Below, in pieces: positions 1-6,200 of a DNA stretch of 22,208 nucleotides. The position numbers and the translations under genes are program-made. The DNA lies in assembly GCA_000434635.1 (NCBI GenBank), contig HF988111.1, positions 62,092-84,299 of the forward strand, written 5' to 3'. Numbering within the stretch: position 1 is the first letter of the stretch; each line of letters opens with the position of its first letter. The stretch is from Firmicutes bacterium CAG:110. Its GTDB lineage: Bacteria > Bacillota > Clostridia > Oscillospirales > Oscillospiraceae. Under the pieces are notes generated by a model. It made no database searches, was not told the DNA's origin, and saw nothing but the letters and a program-made list of their open reading frames with translations.

Positions 1-724
1 CCGCCACTGCGGCCACACCCGCAAGGGTGAGCATCACTGCAAGAAGCGTCCAGTCCAGCGCCTTCATCCGGTAGATCTGAAAGCTTGTGCGTTTGGCTGT
101 GCCGTAGCCCCGTGCGCGCATGGAGTCCCCGGTCACGATGCTGCCCTCCAGCGCCCAGTCCGTCAGGGCGGACAATGTTCGCATTCCGCTGGTAAGTTTT
201 TCTTTCATGGTGCTGTTCTCCCCCGCGCCGAGGCCAACGGACTTTCTCGCACCCATGATCTGCCCCGCCTTGCGGATAAAGCTGGGGATCATCCGCAGCA
301 CCATCACCAGCAGCAATGAAATTGCCGGGATCAGATTCCCGAACAGGCTTGTGAACTTGTCGCTGGTCATGACCGCGTTGTAGCAGCCGAACCAGAGCAT
401 CATCACCAGAAACACCCCGGCAATGGCCGCGCCGTAGAGCAGCGCCTCCACCGTGTAGGGTCTTCCGAACACATGAAACAGCACCCGCTCGCCGTAGGTA
501 TTGAACAGCGGGTTCACCACCGTCAGCGCGAGAAACATGGGCAGCAGCATGGCAATTCGCTTCCAGCCCGCCCTGCCGCTGAGCAGCAGATAATAAACCG
601 CCGCGCCAATCGCCCCCGCGATCAGGTACGCCGGGTGCTGGATCAGCACGCCAAAGCCGATGGCTCCCACAAAAAATAAGAAATTCACCGCCGGGTGGCA
701 GTTGGAAAAAGCGTCCGCAGTCAT
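1..724 (-). CDS. ecfT: EcfT-type transmembrane component of an ECF transporter (3' end cut by window edge)
   Basis: This is the energy-coupling membrane subunit that links an ECF ATPase pair to a substrate-binding S component. From ATG at 724, 241 codons are visible without a stop before the left edge. The protein is strongly hydrophobic with several membrane segments. It ends in the EcfT-type coupling region, with GDSMRARGYG at residues 199-208, where the Ala-Arg-Gly motif is known to contact the ATPases. The start is supported by a GGGGGA ribosome site a few bases upstream and by the N-terminal CHPAVNFLFF, which is identical in the second EcfT of this window (2969-3850). A structured RNA and an intrinsic terminator sit directly upstream, so expression may be attenuated. 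ATPase genes may follow beyond the edge but cannot be seen. Confidence 0.85.
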   Translation of the reverse strand, partial: MTADAFSNCHPAVNFLFFVGAIGFGVLIQHPAYLIAGAIGAAVYYLLLSGRAGWKRIAMLLPMFLALTVVNPLFNTYGERVLFHVFGRPYTVEALLYGAAIAGVFLVMMLWFGCYNAVMTSDKFTSLFGNLIPAISLLLVMVLRMIPSFIRKAGQIMGARKSVGLGAGENSTMKEKLTSGMRTLSALTDWALEGSIVTGDSMRARGYGTAKRTSFQIYRMKALDWTLLAVMLTLAGVAAVA

Positions 725-738
725 AGCATCCCCCAAAA

Positions 739-763
739 AGAAAAAGTCCCCAAATGGGGACTT
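739..763 (-). terminator. Intrinsic terminator/attenuator just upstream of ecfT
   Basis: Read leftwards, AAGTCCCC and GGGGACTT form a perfect 8-bp stem around a 4-base loop. The stem is followed by two T-tracts separated by one C. It lies about 15 bases before the ecfT start at 724. It therefore either ends a separate small RNA transcribed from the promoter at 977-1005 or acts as an attenuator that the upstream RNA structure controls. Confidence 0.8.
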
Positions 764-970
764 CACAAAAACCTCCGGCAGGCATCCCCAAGAGCCTTCC
801 GGGAAAAAACGTCAGGTCACCGTGTTCCGGCTCTGGACGCCATTTGCCGAAAGTCTTCTCAGGATGTTCCCAATGACTTTCCGCGGCTCAACTGTCCATC
901 TACGGCGGCTTGGTACCGCTGGGATTGCCCCATTCCAATGTGCGACCCGACTTTGTGTTTTTATTCTATG
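764..970 (-). ncRNA. Rod-shaped structured RNA (6S-like RNA or ecfT leader), family not identified
   Basis: No convincing gene lies between 725 and 1159. Read leftwards from a promoter at 977-1005, this stretch folds hand-to-hand into one long rod. CACAAA (952-957) pairs with 764-769. GGCAATCCC (921-929) pairs with 781-788 with one bulge. CCGT (902-905) pairs with 820-823. GGAC (894-897) pairs with 835-838. GAAAGTC (875-881) pairs with 849-855 at the tip. A rod of about 200 nt with internal loops and a terminator is the general shape of bacterial 6S RNA, which binds RNA polymerase. A metabolite-sensing leader for ecfT is equally possible. I looked for cobalamin, TPP, SAM, c-di-GMP, T-box and FMN core motifs and found no convincing match. 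Confidence 0.45.
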
Positions 971-976
971 CAGCAT

Positions 977-1005
977 ATTCTATCATAATCTCCGAAAAAC
1001 TGCAA
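977..1005 (-). promoter_or_regulatory. Sigma-A-type promoter for the structured RNA and ecfT
   Basis: On the minus strand, TTGCAG (1000-1005) and TAGAAT (977-982) are separated by exactly 17 bases. Transcription should begin near 970, at the start of the structured RNA. The element is back-to-back with the plus-strand promoter at 1039-1067. Confidence 0.75.
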
Positions 1006-1038
1006 TGTCTTTCCGCCGCGCATCGTGATTTTTTCCGG

Positions 1039-1067
1039 TTGAAAAAAATGGGAATCTATGCTACAAT
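1039..1067 (+). promoter_or_regulatory. Sigma-A-type promoter for the DUF4430 lipoprotein gene
   Basis: TTGAAA (1039-1044) and TACAAT (1062-1067) are separated by 17 bases, close to consensus. Transcription would begin near 1075. This leaves an untranslated leader of about 85 nt, in which I see no strong structure, before the gene at 1160. Confidence 0.8.
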
Positions 1068-1159
1068 ATCTGCGCTGTTTGTGAATACCAAATAGCGAAC
1101 CCCTTCACGCAGCCGTTTCAAGGCAGGCGGGAAAGGAATAACATGATAGGAGAATTGTT

Positions 1160-1603
1160 ATGAACAAATTCAGCATGAAAAAGCTGCTGTCCATCCTTCT
1201 GTGCATCGCGCTGATTGCGGCATTGGCGCTTTCCACCGTTGGATGCAGCAAGAATGACAAAACTGAGCCTGTGGCCTCCGCTGAAACTTCCGGCGGCACC
1301 GTTTCCATGGGCGAGGGCGAGACCAGCTTCCTCTTTAACGTGGTGGATCCCGAAGGCAAGGAGAGCCATTTTGAAATCCACACCGATGAGAAGACCGTTG
1401 GCGCGGCGCTGCTGTCCTTGGGTCTGATTGCGGGCGAGGACAGCGACTACGGCCTGTACGTCAAGACCGTCAACGGCGTCACCGTGGACTACGATCAGGA
1501 CGGCAAGTACTGGGCATTCTATGTGGACGGCGAGTATGCCGCCACCGGCGTAGACTCCACCGACATCACCGCCGGCGCGACCTACACCTTCAAGGCAGAG
1601 TAA
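1160..1603 (+). CDS. DUF4430-domain lipoprotein
   Basis: This is a 147-aa predicted surface lipoprotein. It has a basic N-terminus, a hydrophobic stretch and a lipobox STVGC with lipidated Cys29. Residues about 30-50 are a flexible linker, and residues 52-147 form a single DUF4430-type beta domain with TVGAALLSLGL, GLYVKTVNG, KYWAFYVDG and a terminal strand. DUF4430 resembles the C-terminal domain of transcobalamin/intrinsic factor, where it caps the ligand, so a ligand-binding role near an ECF importer is plausible but unproven. The start is set by AGGAG seven bases upstream; a Met at residue 6 is a weaker alternative. The gene is monocistronic, with its own promoter and terminator, and divergent from the truncated ecfT. 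Confidence 0.85.
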   Translation: MNKFSMKKLLSILLCIALIAALALSTVGCSKNDKTEPVASAETSGGTVSMGEGETSFLFNVVDPEGKESHFEIHTDEKTVGAALLSLGLIAGEDSDYGLYVKTVNGVTVDYDQDGKYWAFYVDGEYAATGVDSTDITAGATYTFKAE

Positions 1604-1619
1604 TTTCCGGGCGCAAAGC

Positions 1620-1658
1620 AGCCGGTAAGATGGTTTTAACCGTCTTACCGGCTCTTTT
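1620..1658 (+). terminator. Intrinsic terminator of the DUF4430 lipoprotein gene
   Basis: A 14-bp stem (1620-1633 with 1640-1653, one G-U pair) with loop TTTTAA is followed by a short T-run. It lies 16 bases past the stop codon and directly before the promoter of the next gene, so it insulates the two. Confidence 0.9.
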
Positions 1659-1661
1659 CTG

Positions 1662-1689
1662 TTGCAATTCGGGAAAATCATCGTATAAT
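1662..1689 (+). promoter_or_regulatory. Sigma-A-type promoter of the rRNA methyltransferase gene
   Basis: TTGCAA (1662-1667) and a perfect TATAAT (1684-1689) are separated by 16 bases. Because the -10 box covers 1688, an upstream ATG at 1688 cannot be the true start. This supports the ATG at 1724. Confidence 0.8.
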
Positions 1690-1723
1690 GGTAGTGATAT
1701 TTTACGGAACAGGAGAAAACGCA

Positions 1724-2926
1724 ATGGAAAACGGCGCGGTGTATTTGAAAAAGGGCGAGGGGCGCAGCATGAAGGCGGGCGGCCCATGGGTATATGACAA
1801 CGAGGTGGAGCGCATCGAGGGCGAGCCGCTGGACGGGGATGTTGTCTCCGTCCACGACTACAACGGTTTCTGTCTGGGCAAGGGCTTCCTGAACCGCCGC
1901 TCCAAGCTCCGGGTGCGGATGCTGACCCGGAACCGGAATCAGGAAATCGACGAGGCTTTTCTCAGAATGCGGGTGGAGAACGCCTGGGAATACCGGAAAA
2001 AGGTGGTGGACACCGGCAGCTGCCGGGTGATTTTCGGCGAGGCGGATTTCCTGCCCGGTCTGGTGGTGGACAAGTTCTCCGACGTGCTGGTGGTGCAGTC
2101 TCTGGCGCTGGGCATGGATCGGTATAAGTCCTTCATTCTGGAAACCCTGAAAGAATTGATGGCGAAGGACGGCATTTCCATTCGGGGAATTTACGAGCGC
2201 TCCGACGCAAAAGTGCGGGAGCAGGAGGGAATGCCCCGGGTCAAAGGCTTCCTGTCCGACCCCTTTGACACCAAGGTGGAGATCGTGGAAAACGGCGTCA
2301 GATATTTCGTAGACGTGGCCGAAGGACAGAAAACAGGCTTTTTCCTCGATCAGAAATACAACCGCAAGGCCATCTGGCCGCTGTGTCCCGGCGCGGAGGT
2401 GCTGGACTGCTTCACCCACACCGGCTCCTTTGCCCTGAACGCGGGTCTCGCCGGGGCAAGCCATGTATTGGGCGTGGACGCTTCCGAATTGGGCGTGGCG
2501 CAGGCCCGGGAAAACGCCGCCCTCAACGGTCTTTCCGACCGGGTGGAATTTCTCTGCGCGGACGTGTTTACGCTGCTGCCGGAGCTGGAAGCCAAGGGGC
2601 AGAAATTTGACCTTGTGATTCTCGATCCTCCGGCCTTCACCAAATCCCGCGCCTCCGTGAAAAAGGCGGTGACGGGCTACCGGGAGATCAACCTCCGGGC
2701 AATGAAGCTTATCCGGGACGGCGGCTTCCTCGCCACCTGCTCCTGTTCCCATTTTGTGGACTACGAACTGTTCACCCAGACCATCGGTCAGGCCGCCCGG
2801 AATGTCCACAAGCGGCTGCGGCAGGTGGAGTACCGCACCCAGGCGCCGGATCACCCCATTTTGTGGGACGCCGAGGATTCCTACTACCTGAAATTCTACA
2901 TTTTTCAGGTCTGCGACGAGAAATAA
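1724..2926 (+). CDS. rlmI: Class I SAM-dependent rRNA methyltransferase, RlmI family
   Basis: This 400-aa protein probably makes 5-methylcytosine in 23S rRNA (RlmI-type, position 1962 in E. coli). Residues 1-70 resemble the N-terminal PUA RNA-binding domain. The catalytic Rossmann domain carries GQKTGFFLDQ at 201-210, the SAM-binding VLDCFTHTGSF at 226-236, the acidic end of strand two at VDAS, DPPAF at 301-305 and TCSCSH at 338-343. Length matches the family (E. coli RlmI is about 396 aa). The start at 1724 has AGGAG eight bases upstream and lies downstream of the -10 box. It is a stand-alone housekeeping gene, convergent with the long operon to its right, and shows no functional link to its neighbours. 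The exact target base cannot be read from sequence. Confidence 0.9.
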   Translation: MENGAVYLKKGEGRSMKAGGPWVYDNEVERIEGEPLDGDVVSVHDYNGFCLGKGFLNRRSKLRVRMLTRNRNQEIDEAFLRMRVENAWEYRKKVVDTGSCRVIFGEADFLPGLVVDKFSDVLVVQSLALGMDRYKSFILETLKELMAKDGISIRGIYERSDAKVREQEGMPRVKGFLSDPFDTKVEIVENGVRYFVDVAEGQKTGFFLDQKYNRKAIWPLCPGAEVLDCFTHTGSFALNAGLAGASHVLGVDASELGVAQARENAALNGLSDRVEFLCADVFTLLPELEAKGQKFDLVILDPPAFTKSRASVKKAVTGYREINLRAMKLIRDGGFLATCSCSHFVDYELFTQTIGQAARNVHKRLRQVEYRTQAPDHPILWDAEDSYYLKFYIFQVCDEK

Positions 2927-2930
2927 CAAA

Positions 2931-2964
2931 CGGGAGCCATCACGTTTTCGTGTGATGGCTCCCG
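2931..2964. terminator. Shared terminator between convergent rlmI and the long leftward operon
   Basis: A perfect 13-bp GC-rich stem (2931-2943 with 2952-2964) fills the 42-bp gap between two convergent stop codons. On the minus strand it is followed by a T-rich tract (TTTGTTATTT), so it should stop the long operon efficiently. The plus-strand tail is less T-rich but probably works as well. Confidence 0.9.
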
Positions 2965-2968
2965 AACA

Positions 2969-3850
2969 TTATACTTTCCGTCTTGCTCTATGGAACCGGT
3001 ACTCCGTCCAGAATTCCAGTCCCATGGGCAGCAGACACAGCGCGGCGTAGCCGGCGGCGGTCACTGTGCTTACGTTTTCCAATGGCTTCCAGATGATTCT
3101 GGGATTGTAAAACATCGTCGTCGCCCCAAGGATCGCCCCCATGGCAGTCAGGGTGATGCCGGAAAACAGCGCGATCACGAACGCCCTGTCCCGGTTGTCG
3201 AAGCGGTAGATGGAAAATGCCGTCCGTCCCCGAAGCAGACTGCCCCGGGAACGCATGGCGTCGGATTCCAGCGCCAGTGCGGAGATCATCCACGTGATCA
3301 GCATGGAGAAAATCCGCAGGCAGTTGACAAGTCGTCGAAAAACATTTCCCTGATTGCTTCCCCGGCCGATGCCCTTCTGAGCCAGGTTGATTTTTCTTGC
3401 CTCCCGGCCGATTCTCGGAATAAAGCGCAGCAAAATTGTGAGAAACAGCGACAGCCGTGGGCTGACCCTGCCGAACAGGTACAGCACCTTGTCGCTGGAC
3501 ACCACCCGGAACAGGCAGCTCAGCCACATGCACACTGCCGCCGCCCGCAGTCCCGTCACCATGCCGTACACGAAGCTTTCCACCGTCAGGTTGTTGCCGA
3601 TGAAGTTCTGTTTCAGCACCGTCACGCCGAAATGGTGATAGCTGCTGTAATACAGGGCGAAGCAAACCACCAGCGGCAGCAGGCACAGGTTGAAGATAAC
3701 CGCCCGCTTTCCGTTCCGCTTCATGCTGAACGCGAAGGCGCACAGGCAGGATATGGCGAGAAACACCGGGTGCTGGAAGGCCACGCTTCCGTAAATGACG
3801 GCGGCAAAAAACAGGAAGTTCACCGCCGGATGGCAGCTTTCAAAGCCCAT
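2969..3850 (-). CDS. ecfT: EcfT-type transmembrane component, second copy
   Basis: This 293-aa integral membrane protein is homologous along its length to the EcfT at 1-724. Both begin near CHPAVNFLFF, and both carry an SDK-LFG region and the Arg-rich coupling helix (here SDAMRSRGS, residues 196-204). The known role is to transmit ATP-driven movement from the EcfA ATPases to the S component. The ATG overlaps the end of the S-component gene by 11 bases, which suggests translational coupling and a dedicated S-T pair. It is the last gene of the operon, before the terminator at 2931-2964. No ATPase gene accompanies it, so it must use ATPases encoded elsewhere, possibly left of the window. The basic C-terminus (RFHRARRKV) is probably cytoplasmic. 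Confidence 0.85.
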   Translation of the reverse strand: MGFESCHPAVNFLFFAAVIYGSVAFQHPVFLAISCLCAFAFSMKRNGKRAVIFNLCLLPLVVCFALYYSSYHHFGVTVLKQNFIGNNLTVESFVYGMVTGLRAAAVCMWLSCLFRVVSSDKVLYLFGRVSPRLSLFLTILLRFIPRIGREARKINLAQKGIGRGSNQGNVFRRLVNCLRIFSMLITWMISALALESDAMRSRGSLLRGRTAFSIYRFDNRDRAFVIALFSGITLTAMGAILGATTMFYNPRIIWKPLENVSTVTAAGYAALCLLPMGLEFWTEYRFHRARRKV

Positions 3851-4544
3851 CTTCGTCCTCCATCATCCCGTACTGCACCTTCACCCGATCCAGCTTTTCC
3901 AGCAAAGGATTCCCGAAAATCACCATGGTCAGGAACGTGCACACGCCCTGACTGAGGTTCACCCAGAAGCCGGACACATAACGGGGCCACGCCGTCCGCA
4001 CATTGATAACCGACAGCTCCAGAAAAACCGAACAGGTGTCCAGCAGCGGCCCCACCAGCAGCAGCGTTGTCAGGAAGCCAAACACGCCCATGACGACCGG
4101 CTTTCTCGGCAGTCTCCCCTTTGCGAACAGGAAGCCCGCCAGCAGTCCGCCAGCGCCGTAAGCAAACATCTGCCATGGAGTATAGGGTCCCTGACCATAG
4201 AAGAAGTTGCTGGCAAAGGCCGAAATCGCGCCCACAAGGAACCCGGTTTCGGGGCCAAAGGCAATACCCGACAGCATGATAATGGCGAAAATCGCCTTGA
4301 AATTGGGAATGGGAATAACCACCCGCGCGGCCACCGCCAGAGCGGACAGCACCGCGATGACCACCAGCTCCCGCGCCTGAGGCTTCCGGTTCTCGAAAGC
4401 CAGCAGAAACGGCACCAGCGTCTCAATCATGACCAGCGTGCTGGTGACATAGTAGGCGCGTCCGCTGAACCGCAGGCCGAAATAAATCGTTGCGGGGATC
4501 AGCAGCAGGAAGGTCAGCAGCATCACGATATGGGACTTTTTCAT
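3840..4544 (-). CDS. ECF transporter S component (substrate-binding membrane subunit; candidate corrinoid specificity)
   Basis: This 234-aa polytopic membrane protein has the S-component pattern of about six helices. SALAVAARVV (67-76) contains an AxxxA pattern of the kind used to dock on EcfT, and FYGQGPYTPWQMFAYG (115-130) is typical of clostridial ECF S proteins. The start was moved to the ATG at 4544 because GGAGGGG lies eight bases upstream. That ATG also overlaps the stop of the preceding DUF4430 gene as ATGA, a classic coupling signal. Downstream it overlaps ecfT by 11 bases. The substrate is not readable from sequence. Co-translation with a DUF4430 protein and a transcobalamin-like barrel makes cobalamin or a related corrinoid the leading guess; other vitamins remain possible. 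Confidence 0.8.
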   Translation of the reverse strand: MKKSHIVMLLTFLLLIPATIYFGLRFSGRAYYVTSTLVMIETLVPFLLAFENRKPQARELVVIAVLSALAVAARVVIPIPNFKAIFAIIMLSGIAFGPETGFLVGAISAFASNFFYGQGPYTPWQMFAYGAGGLLAGFLFAKGRLPRKPVVMGVFGFLTTLLLVGPLLDTCSVFLELSVINVRTAWPRYVSGFWVNLSQGVCTFLTMVIFGNPLLEKLDRVKVQYGMMEDEDGL

Positions 4545-5137
4545 TTTGCGGTCCCCTCCGTCATCCATCCGCCGCCCACATCCTTACCGAAGCCTTTGCA
4601 GGTGTAGCACCAGACGATATCGTCTCCGTTTTCCACCTTGCAGGCCGAGCAGCCGTAATTGGGGAACCAGCCGTTCACCTTGTACATCCAGCCGGATTCT
4701 TTGCCGCAGTCGAATTCATACAGGTGGTTGATACCCTCGATGTAGCTGCTGTCGTAAATGGGCGTCCAGCTGTATTCCAGCTGGATATCCGCCGCCGTAC
4801 AGACCTTTTGCAGCACGTCAAAGACGGTATCCCCCTCAGTGAAGGAAACCTGCGTTTTGGGCAGGATCACCGCGTCTTTGGGAACATAGGGCGCTTTTTC
4901 CTCGTCCAGCGACCCCAGATTATCAAGAACGGTGTCGCAGACGATGGTGACGGTGCAGACATTCCCCTCCTGCCCCGGGGTGATGAGAGAATTGTCCGGA
5001 ATCGCCGTAATTTTGTACAGGCTTCCCAGATTGCTGTCTTCCCCGCCCCGCAGGTGAAGCGCCGTCAGAACGCCGGTCACGGCGATCACGGCGATCAGCA
5101 GAACCATCACGATATTCCCAAGCCGCTTTTTCTTCAT
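4541..5137 (-). CDS. Membrane-anchored DUF4430 protein (transcobalamin C-terminal-like)
   Basis: This 198-aa protein has one N-terminal membrane anchor (about residues 8-28) and an extracellular DUF4430 domain (about 60-185). Recognisable parts are EGDTVFDVLQ (101-110), INHLYEFDCG, the signature SGWMYKVNG (148-156) and ACKVENGDDIVW, followed by WCYTCKGFGKDVGG. Several cysteines (C144, C163, C166, C177, C180) could form disulfides. In animal transcobalamin and intrinsic factor the equivalent beta domain closes over cobalamin. The neighbouring alpha/alpha barrel gene (5164-6189) would supply the other half. The start at 5137 follows the basic MKKKRLG; a longer reading in the same frame lacks a signal and overlaps the upstream gene. 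The stop overlaps the S-component start. Confidence 0.85.
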   Translation of the reverse strand: MKKKRLGNIVMVLLIAVIAVTGVLTALHLRGGEDSNLGSLYKITAIPDNSLITPGQEGNVCTVTIVCDTVLDNLGSLDEEKAPYVPKDAVILPKTQVSFTEGDTVFDVLQKVCTAADIQLEYSWTPIYDSSYIEGINHLYEFDCGKESGWMYKVNGWFPNYGCSACKVENGDDIVWCYTCKGFGKDVGGGWMTEGTAK

Positions 5138-5163
5138 CCGCTGTTTCCCCCGCGAAACTGTTT

Positions 5164-6189
5164 TTACGTCTCTGTCATTGTGTACAGGGTGGATTTTCCC
5201 TGCTCCGCCCGGCTCACGGCCACGAGGGCGTAGAAGCCCTGTTCCGTCGCCATCACGTCTTCTTCCCCGTCGAGAATGTGCCGGAACGCGCCATTCTCCG
5301 TCCGGAATTCCAACAGCCTGCTTACCAGCGTGTTCCCGCTCTTGACGAACCTGGAGTCGGTCAGGCTGATATCCAGCTCCGTCAGCGCCACGATCACCTG
5401 CGCGATGGACTCGCTGCTCTCCGAATCGTAGGCGACAAAGCCGCCGTTTTCTTCCTGCTGCTGAGACAGAACAGTCAGTCCCCGCTCCACCGCGTCCGCC
5501 ACATCCTGCCGGTCGCGGTACTTGGCCAGCGCCTGCAGCGCCATGGCCGTGATGTCCGTCTCCGGGTCGCCCCCCGCGAACGACCATCCGCCGCCGGGAA
5601 GCTCCGCGTTCAGAATATAGTCCACATACCCGTCCCGCGTGGCCTGCGTGGTTCCGGCGGTGTTTTCCGGAATGTCATACGCCCCGCTGTCCAGCGCCAG
5701 CAGCGCGAAAATGGGGCCGTTGATTCCCTGAAATACCGTCTGATCAAAGTCCGCCAGAGGAACCAGCAGGTTGAATCCGCCAACATCCGTGGCATCCTTC
5801 CCCAGCGCCGTCCACGCCAGAATCACACGGGAATACTCCGTGTACTTTTTCGCGTGGAGCACGCCGCCGTGTTCCGCCGTGTAGGCAGCCACGTTTTCAC
5901 CATAAACTTCAAAATATTCCTTCGGTACCGCAACGCCGGAACGCGCCAGCCCGAATACGGCCCACTCGCCCCCCACGGAGCCGTAGGTTGGCTGCGGGAT
6001 CTGCTCCATCAGCCATTGGGCAGTCTGTGTCAGTTCCTCGTCCGTTACCGTACTTTGCCCCGCGGCCGTCCGGGTTTCCACAGCCGCAGTCGTTTCGGCA
6101 GTCTCCGTCTGCGGCTTGTCCGCGGCGCAACCGCAGACAGACAGCGCCAAGATAAGCGCCAGCAAAAGGGCGATCCATTTTTGATTCAT
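5164..6189 (-). CDS. Alpha/alpha-barrel lipoprotein of the prenyltransferase/squalene-cyclase-like fold (transcobalamin barrel-like)
   Basis: This 341-aa predicted lipoprotein has a lipobox ending VCGC with Cys21, then a Thr/Ala-rich linker to about residue 48. The remainder shows repeated helical pairs of the prenyltransferase/cobalamin-binding barrel type: GINGPIFALLALDSG (155-169), LPGGGWSF (197-204), TDITAMALQALAKY (211-224), ENGGFVAY and SIAQVIVALTELD. No enzyme active-site motif of squalene cyclases (DXDD) is visible, which favours binding over catalysis. The same fold forms the ligand-holding half of transcobalamin, and a DUF4430 gene follows 26 bp downstream. AGGAG lies eight bases before the ATG and overlaps the previous stop. 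Ligand identity is inferred. Confidence 0.8.
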   Translation of the reverse strand: MNQKWIALLLALILALSVCGCAADKPQTETAETTAAVETRTAAGQSTVTDEELTQTAQWLMEQIPQPTYGSVGGEWAVFGLARSGVAVPKEYFEVYGENVAAYTAEHGGVLHAKKYTEYSRVILAWTALGKDATDVGGFNLLVPLADFDQTVFQGINGPIFALLALDSGAYDIPENTAGTTQATRDGYVDYILNAELPGGGWSFAGGDPETDITAMALQALAKYRDRQDVADAVERGLTVLSQQQEENGGFVAYDSESSESIAQVIVALTELDISLTDSRFVKSGNTLVSRLLEFRTENGAFRHILDGEEDVMATEQGFYALVAVSRAEQGKSTLYTMTET

Positions 6190-6200
6190 AATCTATGCTC

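Noticed and set aside
904..924. TTGGTACCGCT on the plus strand resembling the T-box TGGNACCGCG
   Set aside because: No stem I features, no aminoacyl-tRNA or amino-acid gene follows, and no terminator sits downstream; it is explained by the minus-strand RNA rod.
660..1095. Several small plus-strand open frames between ecfT and the DUF4430 lipoprotein gene
   Set aside because: They cross a terminator, a structured RNA and two promoters, lack convincing ribosome sites and have no domain signal.
1118..2929. A 603-codon minus-strand open frame
   Set aside because: It overlaps two well-supported plus genes, their promoters and a terminator. The composition is that of a shadow.
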